Shown here: positions 8,759-17,925 of the stretch, piece by piece
Layout of the letters: every line of letters starts with the position of its first letter
Numbering within the stretch: position 1 is the first letter of the stretch
Source: Pseudomonas sp. 102515
GTDB lineage: Bacteria; Pseudomonadota; Gammaproteobacteria; Pseudomonadales; Pseudomonadaceae
Assembly (NCBI RefSeq): GCF_031085165.1
Contig: NZ_JAVHTY010000001.1
Coordinates: 806,001-870,000, forward strand
Reading direction: 5' to 3'
DNA: 64,000 nt
Program-made: the position numbers and the translations under genes
The notes under the pieces: generated by a model
The model's database searches: none
The model's input: the letters and a program-made list of their open reading frames with translations, nothing else
What the model was told of the DNA's origin: nothing

Positions 8759-9507
8759 GCGTCGCGCGGGCGACCCACCGGGCGCGCCGGAATGCCCACC
8801 ACCGTGGTGTGGGGCGCCACCGGGTGCAGGACCACGCTGTTGGCGCCGATCTTGGCGCCTTCGCCGATCTCCAGATTGCCGAGGATCTTGACCCCGGCGC
8901 CGATCATCACCCCGCGACGCACCTTGGGATGGCGATCGCCCTGCTCCTTGCCGGTACCGCCCAGGGTCACCTGCTGCAGGATGGAGACGTCGTCTTCCAC
9001 CACCGCGGTTTCGCCGATGACGATGCCGGTGCCGTGGTCGAGCATGAGGCCGCGCCCCAGCCGCGCCGCCGGATGGATGTCGATGGCCAGCAGGCGATTG
9101 CAACGCGCCTGCAGGTGCAGGGCCAGCAGCCGCTCGCCGTTGCCCCAGAGGGCATGGCTCAGACGCTGGGTCTGCAGGGCCAGGAAGCCCTTGGAGAACA
9201 GAAAGATCTCCAGCAGGCTGGCATAGGCCGGATCCCGTGCCAGCACCGCTTCGAGGTCCACGCAGGCCGCCATGGTCAATTCCGGCCAGTCAGCGTGCAG
9301 GGCAGCGAAGCGCTCGGCGAGAGCCTCGGCCTGCCGCGGATCCTCCGCCAGGGCCTCGGCGCAGCGCCGGACCAGGGCGGCGGCCAGATCCACCGGCTGC
9401 AGCAGCGCTCGCGTCAGCCCCTCGGCCAGGGCCGGGGCGTCGCGGCGCCCAGCCTCGGCCTGAGCGCGCAGGAGTTGCCAGAGTTCGGGAGCGGAGCGAG
9501 GCGGCAT
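8719..9507 (-). CDS. cysE: Serine O-acetyltransferase
   Basis: 262-residue enzyme that acetylates L-serine with acetyl-CoA, the step before sulfide incorporation into cysteine. The N-terminal helical domain is followed by left-handed beta-helix hexapeptide repeats. Residues IDIHPAARLGRGLMLDHGTG carry the catalytic Asp and His, and GDRHPKVRRGVMIGAG, KILGNLEIGEGAKIGA continue the repeat; the match to E. coli CysE is very close. A cysM-type synthase is encoded in this same window at 44318-45217, though not adjacent. The gene converges on and overlaps the Nudix gene by 40 bases. Pseudomonads usually have another cysE by the isc genes, so this may be a paralogue. Confidence 0.92.
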   Translation of the reverse strand: MPPRSAPELWQLLRAQAEAGRRDAPALAEGLTRALLQPVDLAAALVRRCAEALAEDPRQAEALAERFAALHADWPELTMAACVDLEAVLARDPAYASLLEIFLFSKGFLALQTQRLSHALWGNGERLLALHLQARCNRLLAIDIHPAARLGRGLMLDHGTGIVIGETAVVEDDVSILQQVTLGGTGKEQGDRHPKVRRGVMIGAGVKILGNLEIGEGAKIGANSVVLHPVAPHTTVVGIPARPVGRPRDAHPAESMDQSFDG

Positions 9508-9522
9508 GGCGGGTAGGCGTCC

Positions 9523-10089
9523 TTAACTGAAGGCGCCCAGCTTAACGGGCGCGGCGGTCAGCGTCTTGTACATCAGGGTGGTGCTGTCGCGGCGTTCCGG
9601 TTGGCGGGCGTCCAGGGCATAGCCGGGAATCCGGCCGACCACCTGATAGCCCAGCGACAGATAGAGCGGCTCGGCATGGTCGTCGCTGCGGGTGTCCAGG
9701 GTCAGCAATTCCCGCCCCTCTGCCTGGGCGGCCGCTTCCACCGCCTGCATCAGCCGGCGCGCCAGTCCCTGGCGACGGCAGTCCGGATGCACCAGCAACT
9801 TGACCACGTCCGCGCGGTGCGGCTGGTTGGCCGGGGTATCCAACACCAGTTGCACGCTGCCGACCACGCGACCGTCCAGGAGCGCGGCGAACAGCAGCCG
9901 GGTACCCCGTTCCAGGCCTGGCGCCACGGCTTCGGTCCAGAAGCGCCGATTCACGCTGTCGCCGAGTGGCAGCATGAAGCCGATACTGGCGCCCTGTTCG
10001 ACACAGGCGGCCAGCAACCGCCGGAAGTCATCCAGATGACGGGTGAAGGTTGCGGCGTCGAGCCGCTCGATACGCAGGGAAGCACTCAT
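9523..10089 (-). CDS. GNAT family N-acetyltransferase
   Basis: 188-residue acetyl-CoA-dependent acetyltransferase. The acetyl-CoA binding signature is at HPDCRRQGLARRLMQAVEAA (Q-R-x-G-x-A-type loop and helix), followed by LLTLDTRSDDHAEPLYLSLGY, the usual last strand-helix of the fold. GAGG eight bases upstream supports ATG at 10089. It follows the XRE-cupin regulator by nine bases on the same strand, so the two form an operon; such regulator/acetyltransferase pairs are common in pseudomonads, where the regulator presumably controls the enzyme. The acceptor substrate is not known. Confidence 0.9.
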   Translation of the reverse strand: MSASLRIERLDAATFTRHLDDFRRLLAACVEQGASIGFMLPLGDSVNRRFWTEAVAPGLERGTRLLFAALLDGRVVGSVQLVLDTPANQPHRADVVKLLVHPDCRRQGLARRLMQAVEAAAQAEGRELLTLDTRSDDHAEPLYLSLGYQVVGRIPGYALDARQPERRDSTTLMYKTLTAAPVKLGAFS

Positions 10090-10098
10090 GGACGCACC

Positions 10099-10641
10099 TC
10101 AGATCATGAACAGCAGATAACGCGCGCCCGCCGGGCCGCTCAGGAACCGGCTGCTGCCCCAGAGGCGATAGCGCAGGCAGTCGCCGACACCCAGGCGGTA
10201 GGGCTGCTCCTCGATCCAGAGCTGCAACTCGCCTTCGAGCAACAGCAGATGGTGTTCAAGGCCGGGACGAGGCGATGCCTGATAGCGGATATCCACGCCC
10301 GGCCCCAGGTGGCTTTCGATGACCTCGCCCGCCAGGGCCTGGGCTGGCGGCGAGACGGAACGGCGGTTGAAGGCCTGCTTGGGATCGGTCCAGATCTGCT
10401 GGGCCTGGCGCTCGACCTGGGCGGGAAAGTCGCTTTCCACACTGTGCAACAGGCGTGTCAGGGTCAGCCCGTAGGCCGAACAGAGCTGCCCGAGGACCGC
10501 CGTGGTCGGGCTGACCTCGCCGTTTTCCAGCCGAGACAGCGCCGCGCGGCTGACCCCGCTCAGGGTCGCCAACTGTTCCAGTGACAGATCGCGTGCCAGG
10601 CGCAGGGCCTTCAGCCTGGCGGCAAGACGTTGATCAAGCAT
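10099..10641 (-). CDS. XRE family regulator with C-terminal cupin domain
   Basis: 180-residue transcription factor. Residues 6-62 form a classic Cro/CI helix-turn-helix (LKALRLARDLSLEQLATLSG, then SRAALSRLENGEVSP). Residues about 105-178 form a small cupin fold (HLGPGVDIRYQASPRPGLEH and LWIEEQPYRLGVGDCLRY), expected to bind a small ligand. GGAG lies just upstream of ATG at 10641. It is the first gene of a two-gene unit with the GNAT acetyltransferase. The upstream region carries two GGGAT direct repeats near 10658 and 10678 that could be an autoregulatory operator, although this is only suggested by position. Confidence 0.9.
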   Translation of the reverse strand: MLDQRLAARLKALRLARDLSLEQLATLSGVSRAALSRLENGEVSPTTAVLGQLCSAYGLTLTRLLHSVESDFPAQVERQAQQIWTDPKQAFNRRSVSPPAQALAGEVIESHLGPGVDIRYQASPRPGLEHHLLLLEGELQLWIEEQPYRLGVGDCLRYRLWGSSRFLSGPAGARYLLFMI

Positions 10642-11289
10642 GCTCTCCTCCCGATTTAGGGATTTTTTCTCACATTCGGGATAAATTGAAAAGGACTTTT
10701 TTGCGGAACCCGCCCCCGCGGGCTCGATGACAAACTTCCTATCGCATTAAGCGTTATCGAAGGAATCTTATATCGGTGATTGTCCAGCCCCCCTGATCAA
10801 TCGACTTGTTTCCTCAGCGAAACGCCCTAGCTTAGCCGTTCGCCCCCCTTTTTTCGTCATGCGAACAGCGTTACCCGGTAACAGTAATTAGGAACGACGC
10901 TATTGAATTAGCGATAAATTTACGCCTGGAGAAAGAACGAGCTCCCGGCGAAGGCGTCTGAGTCAAGACTGCAGCAGAGCCCAACAGCGATGCGCCCTAC
11001 AGTCGGATGTTTCAAGACATTTCAGCGCTTGAACAACAGCCCACTGGAATATTGCGGCCCTGTACGAAGAATCTTCTACAGCTCCTGTACAACCTGCTAC
11101 CTGACGGCTCTAGCCTGGCGATTGTTAAATAAAGGCCTGTATTCAACTTGCATGCTGTATAACAAAACACCCCTTTATCACCTCGCCCGAACTCGCCTTC
11201 TATACCCCTACTCTCAATAACCGAAACGCTGAGCCTTTTGGGGAGCGCAGTGTTCGACTCTTCAATAATTGAAAGTGGGAGATGTTCTT
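10642..11289. other. 648-base intergenic region, no convincing gene
   Basis: The region lies between divergent transcription units (XRE gene leftward, KGG gene rightward) and is clearly less GC-rich than its surroundings. The only open frame of any length (10990-11220) encodes a Cys/Tyr/Leu-rich string unlike the proteins around it, and I do not call it. Visible elements are GGGAT direct repeats near the XRE start, a GTTACC-C-GGTAAC dyad at 10870-10882, a run of six C and six T around 10843-10854, and CTATACC at 11200-11206, similar to a stationary-phase sigma -10 element ahead of the stress protein. A small RNA cannot be excluded. Confidence 0.5.
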
Positions 11290-11490
11290 ATGGCTAACAA
11301 GAGCAACAATCCAGGCAACTTCGCCAACAATCGCGATCGCGCTGCCGAGGCTGGGCGCAAGGGTGGACGTGCCAGCGGCGGCAATTTCGCCAACAATCCG
11401 GCGCGGGCTTCCGAAGCCGGGCGCAAGGGTGGTCAGAACAGCCATGGCACCCGTCGAACCGATGTGGCGAATGACGTCGAAGCGACCTGA
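11290..11490 (+). CDS. KGG-repeat stress-induced protein
   Basis: 66-residue very hydrophilic protein made of two copies of the stress-induced KGG motif: GNFANNRDRAAEAGRKGG and GNFANNPARASEAGRKGG, each about 20 residues. Proteins with this repeat (Pfam stress-induced bacterial acidophilic repeat; con-10/GsiB-like) accumulate under general stress and are probably disordered. ATG at 11290 is set by GGGAG at 11277-11281, eight bases upstream. A strong hairpin follows the stop, so it is monocistronic. The long AT-richer upstream region and a CTATACC element fit stress control, probably by RpoS, but that is an inference. Confidence 0.92.
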   Translation: MANKSNNPGNFANNRDRAAEAGRKGGRASGGNFANNPARASEAGRKGGQNSHGTRRTDVANDVEAT

Positions 11491-11512
11491 CCCACGTCAT
11501 TCGGCGTCGCCC

Positions 11513-11550
11513 GGCAGCCCTCCAGGCATCGTAAGACCTGGCCGGCTGCC
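11513..11550 (+). terminator. Terminator hairpin after the KGG stress gene
   Basis: GGCAGCC (11513-11519) pairs with GGCTGCC (11544-11550) and CCAGG (11522-11526) with CCTGG (11537-11541), with two-base internal mismatch and a ten-base loop; CTTTCC follows. This separates the stress gene from the wsp operon. Confidence 0.7.
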
Positions 11551-11710
11551 CTTTCCGTGTTTGCCGTTCTGGCTTTGCTGGCACTGCAGGCCCTGAGCCT
11601 TGAAGTGCGTTGCAACTCACACAAATGCATGACCGTGCTACTTTTATCGGACAACCCGAGTGGTCCCCAGGGCTCACTTCCTCCACCTCTGTCCGTCTGC
11701 GCCGGTGCCC

Positions 11711-13516
11711 ATGCTCAACAACATTCGCATCCAGAACAAACTCTTCGCTGGCTTTGCCGCCATCATCGCCCTGGTGGTCCTGCTGCTCTGGCTGACCTAT
11801 GCCGCGTTGCAGAGCCTGGTCGACGCCAATCGCTGGGACAGGCACACCGCCGAGGTATTGCTGTCGGTCACCACGCTCGACAACAATCTGCTCGAAACCC
11901 GGGCCAAGCTGCGTAACTACTGGTACTCCGGCGCCACCGCGGACGCCGACCTCGCCCGCCAGGCGCTGGTGCCACTGGCCGCAGCCGTGCGCGTGCCGCA
12001 GCAGCTGACCCAGGACAATCCTGGTCAGCAGCAGCGCTTCGCTCGCCTTACCGCGGACATCGACACCTGGCGGCAGCAGACCTTCGAACCGCTGTTGCGC
12101 CTGCGTGATACCGGCAATCTATCGGCGGTGCAGCTGGCCAATGAGCCCCTGATCGCCACCCTGACCAATCAGGTCGCGGCCATGCGTCAGCAGATCCAGA
12201 GCATCGTCGATGAGGAGCACCGCCTGTACGCGCAACGAGCGGGCCATACCGAGGAGGTACGCGATCAGCTGACCTGGACCCTGGTCGCCGGCGGCGCCCT
12301 CTGCGTGCTGCTGGCCGCCCTCATCGCCTGGCTGCTGTCCCATCATCTGCTGCGTTCGGTGCGCCGGCTGACCGATACCGTGGCACGCATTTCCGCGGGC
12401 GACAGCAGTGCGCGCGTGGACGTACGGGGCCGTGACGAACTCGCCCAGGTCGGTCTGGCCTTCAATCAGATGGCGCAGCAGATCCAGGATGATCACGCCC
12501 GCGAACAGGTACTGATGCAACGCCTGCGCGCCGATGTCGACGACCTGCTCGGGGTGGTCAACAAGGCTGCCGCCGGTGACCTCACCGGGCGGACCGCGGT
12601 CAGCGGCGACGACGCCATCGGCCAGTTGGCCCGCGGCCTGAGCAAGATGATCGAGGACCTGCGCGGCATGATCGCCAAGGTGCAGCGCGCCGGCATCCAG
12701 GTGACCTCTTCCACCACCGAGATCGCCGCCTCTTCACGCCAGCAGGAGGCCACCAGCATCGAGCAGGCGCAGACCAGCGTGGAGGTGCTGAGCACCACGC
12801 GGGAGATCGCCGCCAACGCCAACGCCCTGGTACGCACCATGGAAGAAGCCGTCCAGGTGGCGGACGAGACCACCGAGGGCGCGGAACAGGCGCGCAGCAG
12901 CCTGGCGAGCATGGACGCCACCATGCAGCGCATGGTGGCGGCGACCGATTCCATCAACGCCAAGCTTGCCGCGCTGTCGGAGAAGTCCAGCCACATCAAC
13001 AAGGTGCTGACCACCATCACCAAGGTCGCCGACCAGACCAACCTGCTGTCGCTCAACGCCGCCATCGAGGCGGAAAAGGCCGGCGAGGCGGGGCGGGGTT
13101 TTTCGGTGGTGGCCACCGAGATCCGCCGGCTGTCCGACCAGACCACCGCCGCCACCGACGATATCGAGCAGATGCTCAAGGACATGAATTCCGCGGTCTC
13201 CGCCAGCGTCATGGGCATGGACAAGTTTTCCGAGGAGATCCGCCGCAGCGTGCAGGAGGTGGCCAGCGTCAGCGATCAGCTGGCCGAGGTGATCGAGGAC
13301 GTGCAGAAGCTGCCGACGCGCTTCGACATCGTGCTGGAGGGCATGCAGTCCCAGGCGGTGGGTGCCGGCCAGATCGCCGAGACCATCACCCAGCTCAACG
13401 ACAGCACCCAGCAGACCACCGAGGCGCTCAAGGCCACCAGCGAGGCGGTCCAGTATCTACAGCAGACGGCTCAGGACCTGCAGAGTAGCGTCGCCACCTT
13501 CTCGGTCACCCGTTGA
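11711..13516 (+). CDS. wspA: WspA, methyl-accepting surface sensor of the Wsp system
   Basis: 601-residue membrane chemoreceptor. Transmembrane helices lie at about 11-33 and 189-210, enclosing a periplasmic four-helix-type sensor. A HAMP domain follows (211-265), then a second HAMP-like stretch (about 285-325), then the signalling coiled coil, whose tip (KVADQTNLLSLNAAIEAEKA, GEAGRGFSVVATEIRRLSDQ) contacts the CheW-type and CheA-type partners. In P. aeruginosa and P. fluorescens WspA senses surface contact or envelope stress and drives c-di-GMP synthesis through WspE and WspR. ATG at 11711 places TM1 correctly; no strong ribosome-binding site is visible. It heads the seven-gene wsp operon. 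Confidence 0.95.
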   Translation: MLNNIRIQNKLFAGFAAIIALVVLLLWLTYAALQSLVDANRWDRHTAEVLLSVTTLDNNLLETRAKLRNYWYSGATADADLARQALVPLAAAVRVPQQLTQDNPGQQQRFARLTADIDTWRQQTFEPLLRLRDTGNLSAVQLANEPLIATLTNQVAAMRQQIQSIVDEEHRLYAQRAGHTEEVRDQLTWTLVAGGALCVLLAALIAWLLSHHLLRSVRRLTDTVARISAGDSSARVDVRGRDELAQVGLAFNQMAQQIQDDHAREQVLMQRLRADVDDLLGVVNKAAAGDLTGRTAVSGDDAIGQLARGLSKMIEDLRGMIAKVQRAGIQVTSSTTEIAASSRQQEATSIEQAQTSVEVLSTTREIAANANALVRTMEEAVQVADETTEGAEQARSSLASMDATMQRMVAATDSINAKLAALSEKSSHINKVLTTITKVADQTNLLSLNAAIEAEKAGEAGRGFSVVATEIRRLSDQTTAATDDIEQMLKDMNSAVSASVMGMDKFSEEIRRSVQEVASVSDQLAEVIEDVQKLPTRFDIVLEGMQSQAVGAGQIAETITQLNDSTQQTTEALKATSEAVQYLQQTAQDLQSSVATFSVTR

Positions 13517-13518
13517 CC

Positions 13519-13974
13519 ATGCAGGTCCTGATCTTCCAGCTGGCCGATGCCGCGGCAGCCCTACCGACGACGGCGATCCGCCAGGTGTTGCCCTTTCTGC
13601 AGTTGACCCGCTTTCCGGCTGCGCCGCCCGGAGTGGCCGGCCTGATGAATCTGCACGGCGCGGCCATCCCGGTGGTGGATGTCACCGCCATGAGCGGCGG
13701 CCCGAGTGCCCAGGCGCGCCAGGACACCCGTATCCTGCTGGTGGACTTCATTCCGTCCGATGGCCGCAGCCGTCCGCTCGGCCTGGTGGTGGAAGGCGTC
13801 GCCGGCGTGCGCCGGGTCACCGCCCGCGCGCCGCGACCGGCAGGCGTCCGACTGCCCGACTACCCCTGGCTCGGCGAGGTGCTGGAGACGCCCGAAGGGC
13901 TCTGGCTGTGGCTGGAGCCGGATCGTCTGCTCTCGCCGGCCCTCGCCGCCCTGCTGTTCCAGGAGGCCGCGTGA
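13519..13974 (+). CDS. wspB: WspB, CheW-like scaffold protein
   Basis: 151-residue single CheW domain protein. Sequence such as IRQVLPFLQLTRFPAAPPGV followed by AGLMNLHGAAIPVVDV is the standard CheW beta-barrel pattern that couples a receptor to the histidine kinase. It starts two bases after the wspA stop (ATG at 13519) and overlaps wspC by four bases. In the Wsp complex WspB and WspD are both CheW homologues with non-identical roles at the receptor-kinase array. Position as second gene of the cluster identifies it. Confidence 0.93.
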   Translation: MQVLIFQLADAAAALPTTAIRQVLPFLQLTRFPAAPPGVAGLMNLHGAAIPVVDVTAMSGGPSAQARQDTRILLVDFIPSDGRSRPLGLVVEGVAGVRRVTARAPRPAGVRLPDYPWLGEVLETPEGLWLWLEPDRLLSPALAALLFQEAA

Positions 13975-15218
13975 AGCTCGATCCCCGGCTGGCGCCCCTG
14001 GTGCGGGCGCGCACCGGCCTGGCCATCGCCGATGACATGCTCGGTCGTGCCATTCGCCAGCGGCTGCGCGAGCGCCAGGAGGCCGATGCGGAGGGCTACG
14101 TGTCGCGCATCCTCGACGACGAAGCCGAATTCGCCGATCTGCTGGACCTGCTGGTCATTCCCGAGACCTGGTTCTTTCGCGATCCCCAGGCCATCGCCCA
14201 CGCCGCCCGCTTCGCCCAGGAACGCCATGCCCGCAGTGGCGTGCCGGTACGGTTGCTCAGCCTGCCCTGCTCCACCGGGGAAGAGCCCTACACCCTGGCC
14301 ATGGCGCTGTTCGACACCGGCTTGCCGGCTGCGGCCTTCGAGGTGACCGCGGTGGACATCAACGAGCCGTCCCTGGAGCGCGCCCGCCGCGGCCTCTATG
14401 GGCGCAATTCCTTTCGCGCCCGCGACCTGAGTTTTCGCGACCGCTATTTCGAACCCCAGGGCGATCGCCAGCGGCTGGCCGAGCGGGTACGCAACCAGGT
14501 GCGCTTTCGCCAGGGCAACATCCTGCAGCTGGGCAGCCTGCGCGACGGCACCGCCTTCGACGTGGTGCTTTGCCGCAACCTGCTGATCTATTTCGACGAC
14601 CAGACCCAGGGCCGCGCCCTCAGCCACCTGGCCGCACTCATGCACGACGACGGCCTGCTCTGCGTCGGCAGTTCGGAGATGGTCAGCGCCATGCGTCATG
14701 GCTTCGCCAGCCTGGGCGTGGCCCACGCCTCGGCCCTGGTCAAACGCCAGGCCGCCGCCCCCGAGCAACCGCGTCCGCACCCGCCGGCTGCGCCGCCACG
14801 GCGCAAGGCCGCAGCGCGCCCACCCGCCGCGGCGACCCTGCCTGCGCGCCTGCGCGCCAGAAGTCTGCCCGCCCCCGCCCCGGCCAGCCTCGTCTCCGCC
14901 GGCCCTTCGCCCCTGGAAGAGGCCCAGCGCCTGGCCGATGCCGGACGCGGCGCCGAAGCCGAGACGCTGTTGCGCAACGTGCTCGAGGCGGATCGCGGCC
15001 AGGCCGGTGCCCACTTCCTGCTGGCGCTCATCCTGCCCGACGCCCGCGCCGCCGAGGCCGAGCGGGCGCTGCGCCAGGCACTCTATCTGGAGCCGGGGCA
15101 CTACCCCGCGCTCTGTCGTCTGGCGCTGATCTGCGAAAGAGCCGGCCGACTCGATGAAGCCGGACGCCTGCGCGAACGGGCGGCGCGCATCCAGACCCGC
15201 GCCGGTGACGACGCATGA
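13971..15218 (+). CDS. wspC: WspC, CheR-type methyltransferase with C-terminal TPR
   Basis: 415-residue enzyme that methylates glutamates on WspA and so raises signalling. The N-terminal alpha domain is followed by the SAM-dependent methyltransferase domain: LLSLPCSTGEEPYTLAMALF is the glycine-rich SAM loop region and FDVVLCRNLLIYFDDQ the conserved CheR motif. After a Pro/Ala-rich linker (about residues 255-310) the last 100 residues read as tetratricopeptide helices, as in other WspC. GTG at 13971 is preceded by AGGAGG at 13961-13966 and overlaps the wspB stop. It overlaps wspD by four bases. Confidence 0.94.
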   Translation: MKLDPRLAPLVRARTGLAIADDMLGRAIRQRLRERQEADAEGYVSRILDDEAEFADLLDLLVIPETWFFRDPQAIAHAARFAQERHARSGVPVRLLSLPCSTGEEPYTLAMALFDTGLPAAAFEVTAVDINEPSLERARRGLYGRNSFRARDLSFRDRYFEPQGDRQRLAERVRNQVRFRQGNILQLGSLRDGTAFDVVLCRNLLIYFDDQTQGRALSHLAALMHDDGLLCVGSSEMVSAMRHGFASLGVAHASALVKRQAAAPEQPRPHPPAAPPRRKAAARPPAAATLPARLRARSLPAPAPASLVSAGPSPLEEAQRLADAGRGAEAETLLRNVLEADRGQAGAHFLLALILPDARAAEAERALRQALYLEPGHYPALCRLALICERAGRLDEAGRLRERAARIQTRAGDDA

Positions 15219-15742
15219 GCCTGAACCGCGAACTCCACGCCCTGGAGCGTGCCGATTGGGCCGCACACTATGCCGAGCCCCTGGACGACCGCCAGGCGCG
15301 CTCGGCCAGCGCCCTGGTCTTTCGCCTCGGTGCGGAATGGCTGGGGCTGCCCGGCAGCTGCCTGGTCACCGCCACCGATCCCACCGCCGTGCACCGCGTC
15401 CCCCACCGGCGCTCGCCGTTCCTGCGCGGCATCGTCCCGGTGCGCGGCCAGCTGCAACCCTGCATCGCCCTGGAGCTGCTGCTGGCGGTGGCGCCGGGTG
15501 AGCAGACGCGCGGCTTTCCGCGCCTGTTGCTGCTGCATATCGGGCGCCGCGACTGGGCGGTGCAGGTGGACGAGGTCCTGGGCCTGCAGCGCTACGCCCC
15601 TGGCGAGGTGCAGCCGCCGCCAGCCACCCTGGGCGGCGAATTACTCAGCTACCTGGGCGGCGTCTATCGCGAGGGCACGCATCAGGTCGGCCTGCTCGAG
15701 CTGGCGCGTCTGGAACGGGCCCTGGAAGAGGCGCTGCGATGA
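15215..15742 (+). CDS. wspD: WspD, second CheW-like scaffold protein
   Basis: 175-residue CheW homologue. After a 40-residue N-terminal extension the CheW fold follows (VFRLGAEWLGLPGSCLVTAT, FLRGIVPVRGQLQPCIALEL). It pairs WspE with WspA, in parallel with WspB. ATGA overlaps join it to wspC and to wspE. The protein looks shorter than the WspD I know from P. aeruginosa, the difference probably lying in the N-terminal extension. Identification rests on domain plus gene order. Confidence 0.92.
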   Translation: MSLNRELHALERADWAAHYAEPLDDRQARSASALVFRLGAEWLGLPGSCLVTATDPTAVHRVPHRRSPFLRGIVPVRGQLQPCIALELLLAVAPGEQTRGFPRLLLLHIGRRDWAVQVDEVLGLQRYAPGEVQPPPATLGGELLSYLGGVYREGTHQVGLLELARLERALEEALR

Positions 15743-17925
15743 GTCAGCCACCGCGCGACGTGCGCGAGATGTCTCTCTACGATCTCTTCGCCAGCGAGGT
15801 GCAGAGTCACCTGCAGGCGCTGGATGCCGGTCTGTTGCGCCTGGAGCGCGACCCCACCGACACGGGGGTGATCGAGCCGATGATGCGCGCGGCCCACTCC
15901 ATCAAGGGCGCGGCACGCATCGTCGATCTCGACGGCCTGGTGGAGCTGGCCCACGCCATGGAGGATTGCCTGGTCGCGGTCCAGGCCGGACGCCGCCAGC
16001 TCGGTCCGGCGGACATCGACCAGCTGTTTCGCTGCGTCGACGTCCTCGGCGAGGTCAGTCGCCTGGACGAGGCCGCCAGCCAGCGCTGGCAGCGCGAACA
16101 GCGTGATAGCCAGCGGGCGCTGGCGCAGGCGCTGAGCGCCGGCGCGGGCGATCCGCTCCCGGCGACCGCCGTCGCCCCGCGGGAACCGGCGCCTGCACCC
16201 GCCGTACCCGAAGAACCTGCCCCTGACGCCGAGCGTAGCCGAGACCCGCTGCGAGTGGACAGCGGTCGCTTCAACCAGATCCTCGCCCTCACCAGCGAAG
16301 CCCGGGTGATGGGCCTCGGCTTGCATGGCCTGGTCCAGGGCTTCCAGGGCTATCGCGCGGAATTGCAGGGCCTGTTCGGCCAGGCACAGGCGGTCAGCAG
16401 CGACGTGCGTCAGCGCCAGGAAGGTCTGCTCGATCGCTATCAGCAGCAGCTGCAGGCCCTGGAAGCCTACGAGCGGCGCCTGCTCGGCGTCTGCCAGGGG
16501 CTGCTGGACGAGGTGCTGGCGGTGCGAATGCGCCCACTGCGCGATGCCGTCCAGGGCTTCCCGAGGCTGGTACGCGACCTGGCCCGGGGCCTGGACAAGG
16601 ATGCCGTGCTGCAGGTGGACGGCGCCGACACCCTGATCGATCGCGAGGTGCTGGCGCGCCTGGAAAGCCCGCTCAACCACCTCTTGCGCAATGCCGTCGA
16701 CCATGGCCTGGAAACCCCGGCCGAGCGCCGCGCCCTGGGCAAGCCCGAGTGCGGCCAGATCCGCCTGGAAGCCCGCCATGTCGCCGGGCGCCTGCAGGTC
16801 AGCCTGCACGACGACGGCCGCGGCCTGGACCTGGAGCGCATCCGCGCCACGGTCATCGCCCGGCGCCTGAGTCCGCCCCCGCTGGCCGCCGAGCTGACCC
16901 CGGCGGAATTGCTGGAATTCCTGCTGCTGCCCGGCTTCAGTCTCAAGGAGACGGTGACCGAGCTCTCCGGCCGCGGCGTGGGCCTGGACGTGGTGGCCGA
17001 TGCCATTCGCGCTCTGGATGGCGAGGTCCGCCTGGAAACCCGCCCGGGCCTGGGCTTCAGCACCCACCTGCTGGTACCGGTCAGTCGCTCCATCGTTCGG
17101 GCGCTGATCGTCGACATCGCCGGCGAGGCCTATGCCTTGCCGGTCAACCGGATCGAACGGGTGCTGCGCCTGGACCCAGCCGAGGTGCACTCGCTGGAGG
17201 GCAAGGCCTTCTTCCTGCTCGGCGAGGATCGCCTGGGGCTGGTCGCGGCCCATCAGTTGCTGGAGCTGGACGGCGCGCCGCCCACCGGCGATCTCGCCGT
17301 GCTGGTGATCGGCAGCGGCGAACGGCGCTACGGCCTGGTGGTGGATCGCCTGCGCGGCGAGCAGGGCCTGGCGCTCAAGCCGCTGGACGAGATCTTCGGC
17401 AAGCTACGCTCGGTCACCGCCGGGGCGCTGCTCGACGACGGCAGTCCGGTACTCCTGCTGGACGTCGCCGATCTGCTCACCGGCATCGAGCGACTGCTCG
17501 GCGAGGGCCGCCTGCGGCAGGTGCAGAGCGGTGCCGTCCTGGACAGCCGAAGGGTCAAGCGTATCCTGGTGGTGGACGACTCCCTCACCGTGCGCGAGAT
17601 GGAGCGCAAGCTCCTGGAAGGTCAGGGTTATCAGGTGGAGGTGGCGGTGGATGGCATGGACGGCTGGAACGCCGTACGCGCCGGCGAATTCGACATGCTA
17701 CTGTCGGACATCGACATGCCGCGCATGAACGGTATCGAACTGGTGGAACTGGTGCGCCGCGATCCGCGTCTGCATGCCCTGCCGGTGATGATCGTGTCCT
17801 ACAAGGATCGCCCGGAAGACCGGCTCAAGGGCATGCAGGCCGGTGCCGACTACTATCTGACCAAGGGCAGCTTCCACGACGACGCCCTGATCACCGCCGT
17901 GCAGGACCTCATCGGAGCGCCATGA
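15739..17925 (+). CDS. wspE: WspE, hybrid CheA-type histidine kinase with receiver domain
   Basis: 728-residue cytoplasmic kinase of the Wsp array. The N-terminal HPt domain has phosphoacceptor His53 in RAAHSIKGAAR. After a Pro/Ala linker come the dimerisation and ATPase domains (LLRNAVDHGLETPAERRALG N box, LHDDGRGLDL G box, ELSGRGVGLDVV), then a CheW-like regulatory domain, then a C-terminal receiver domain with Asp657 in LLSDIDMPRMNG. It phosphorylates WspR (c-di-GMP cyclase) and WspF (methylesterase). Both start and stop overlap neighbours by four bases. Confidence 0.96.
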   Translation: MSQPPRDVREMSLYDLFASEVQSHLQALDAGLLRLERDPTDTGVIEPMMRAAHSIKGAARIVDLDGLVELAHAMEDCLVAVQAGRRQLGPADIDQLFRCVDVLGEVSRLDEAASQRWQREQRDSQRALAQALSAGAGDPLPATAVAPREPAPAPAVPEEPAPDAERSRDPLRVDSGRFNQILALTSEARVMGLGLHGLVQGFQGYRAELQGLFGQAQAVSSDVRQRQEGLLDRYQQQLQALEAYERRLLGVCQGLLDEVLAVRMRPLRDAVQGFPRLVRDLARGLDKDAVLQVDGADTLIDREVLARLESPLNHLLRNAVDHGLETPAERRALGKPECGQIRLEARHVAGRLQVSLHDDGRGLDLERIRATVIARRLSPPPLAAELTPAELLEFLLLPGFSLKETVTELSGRGVGLDVVADAIRALDGEVRLETRPGLGFSTHLLVPVSRSIVRALIVDIAGEAYALPVNRIERVLRLDPAEVHSLEGKAFFLLGEDRLGLVAAHQLLELDGAPPTGDLAVLVIGSGERRYGLVVDRLRGEQGLALKPLDEIFGKLRSVTAGALLDDGSPVLLLDVADLLTGIERLLGEGRLRQVQSGAVLDSRRVKRILVVDDSLTVREMERKLLEGQGYQVEVAVDGMDGWNAVRAGEFDMLLSDIDMPRMNGIELVELVRRDPRLHALPVMIVSYKDRPEDRLKGMQAGADYYLTKGSFHDDALITAVQDLIGAP

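Noticed and set aside
10990-11220. A 76-codon open frame in the intergenic gap
   Set aside because: The product is rich in Cys, Tyr and Leu with no domain, no RBS and composition unlike the neighbours; probably chance.
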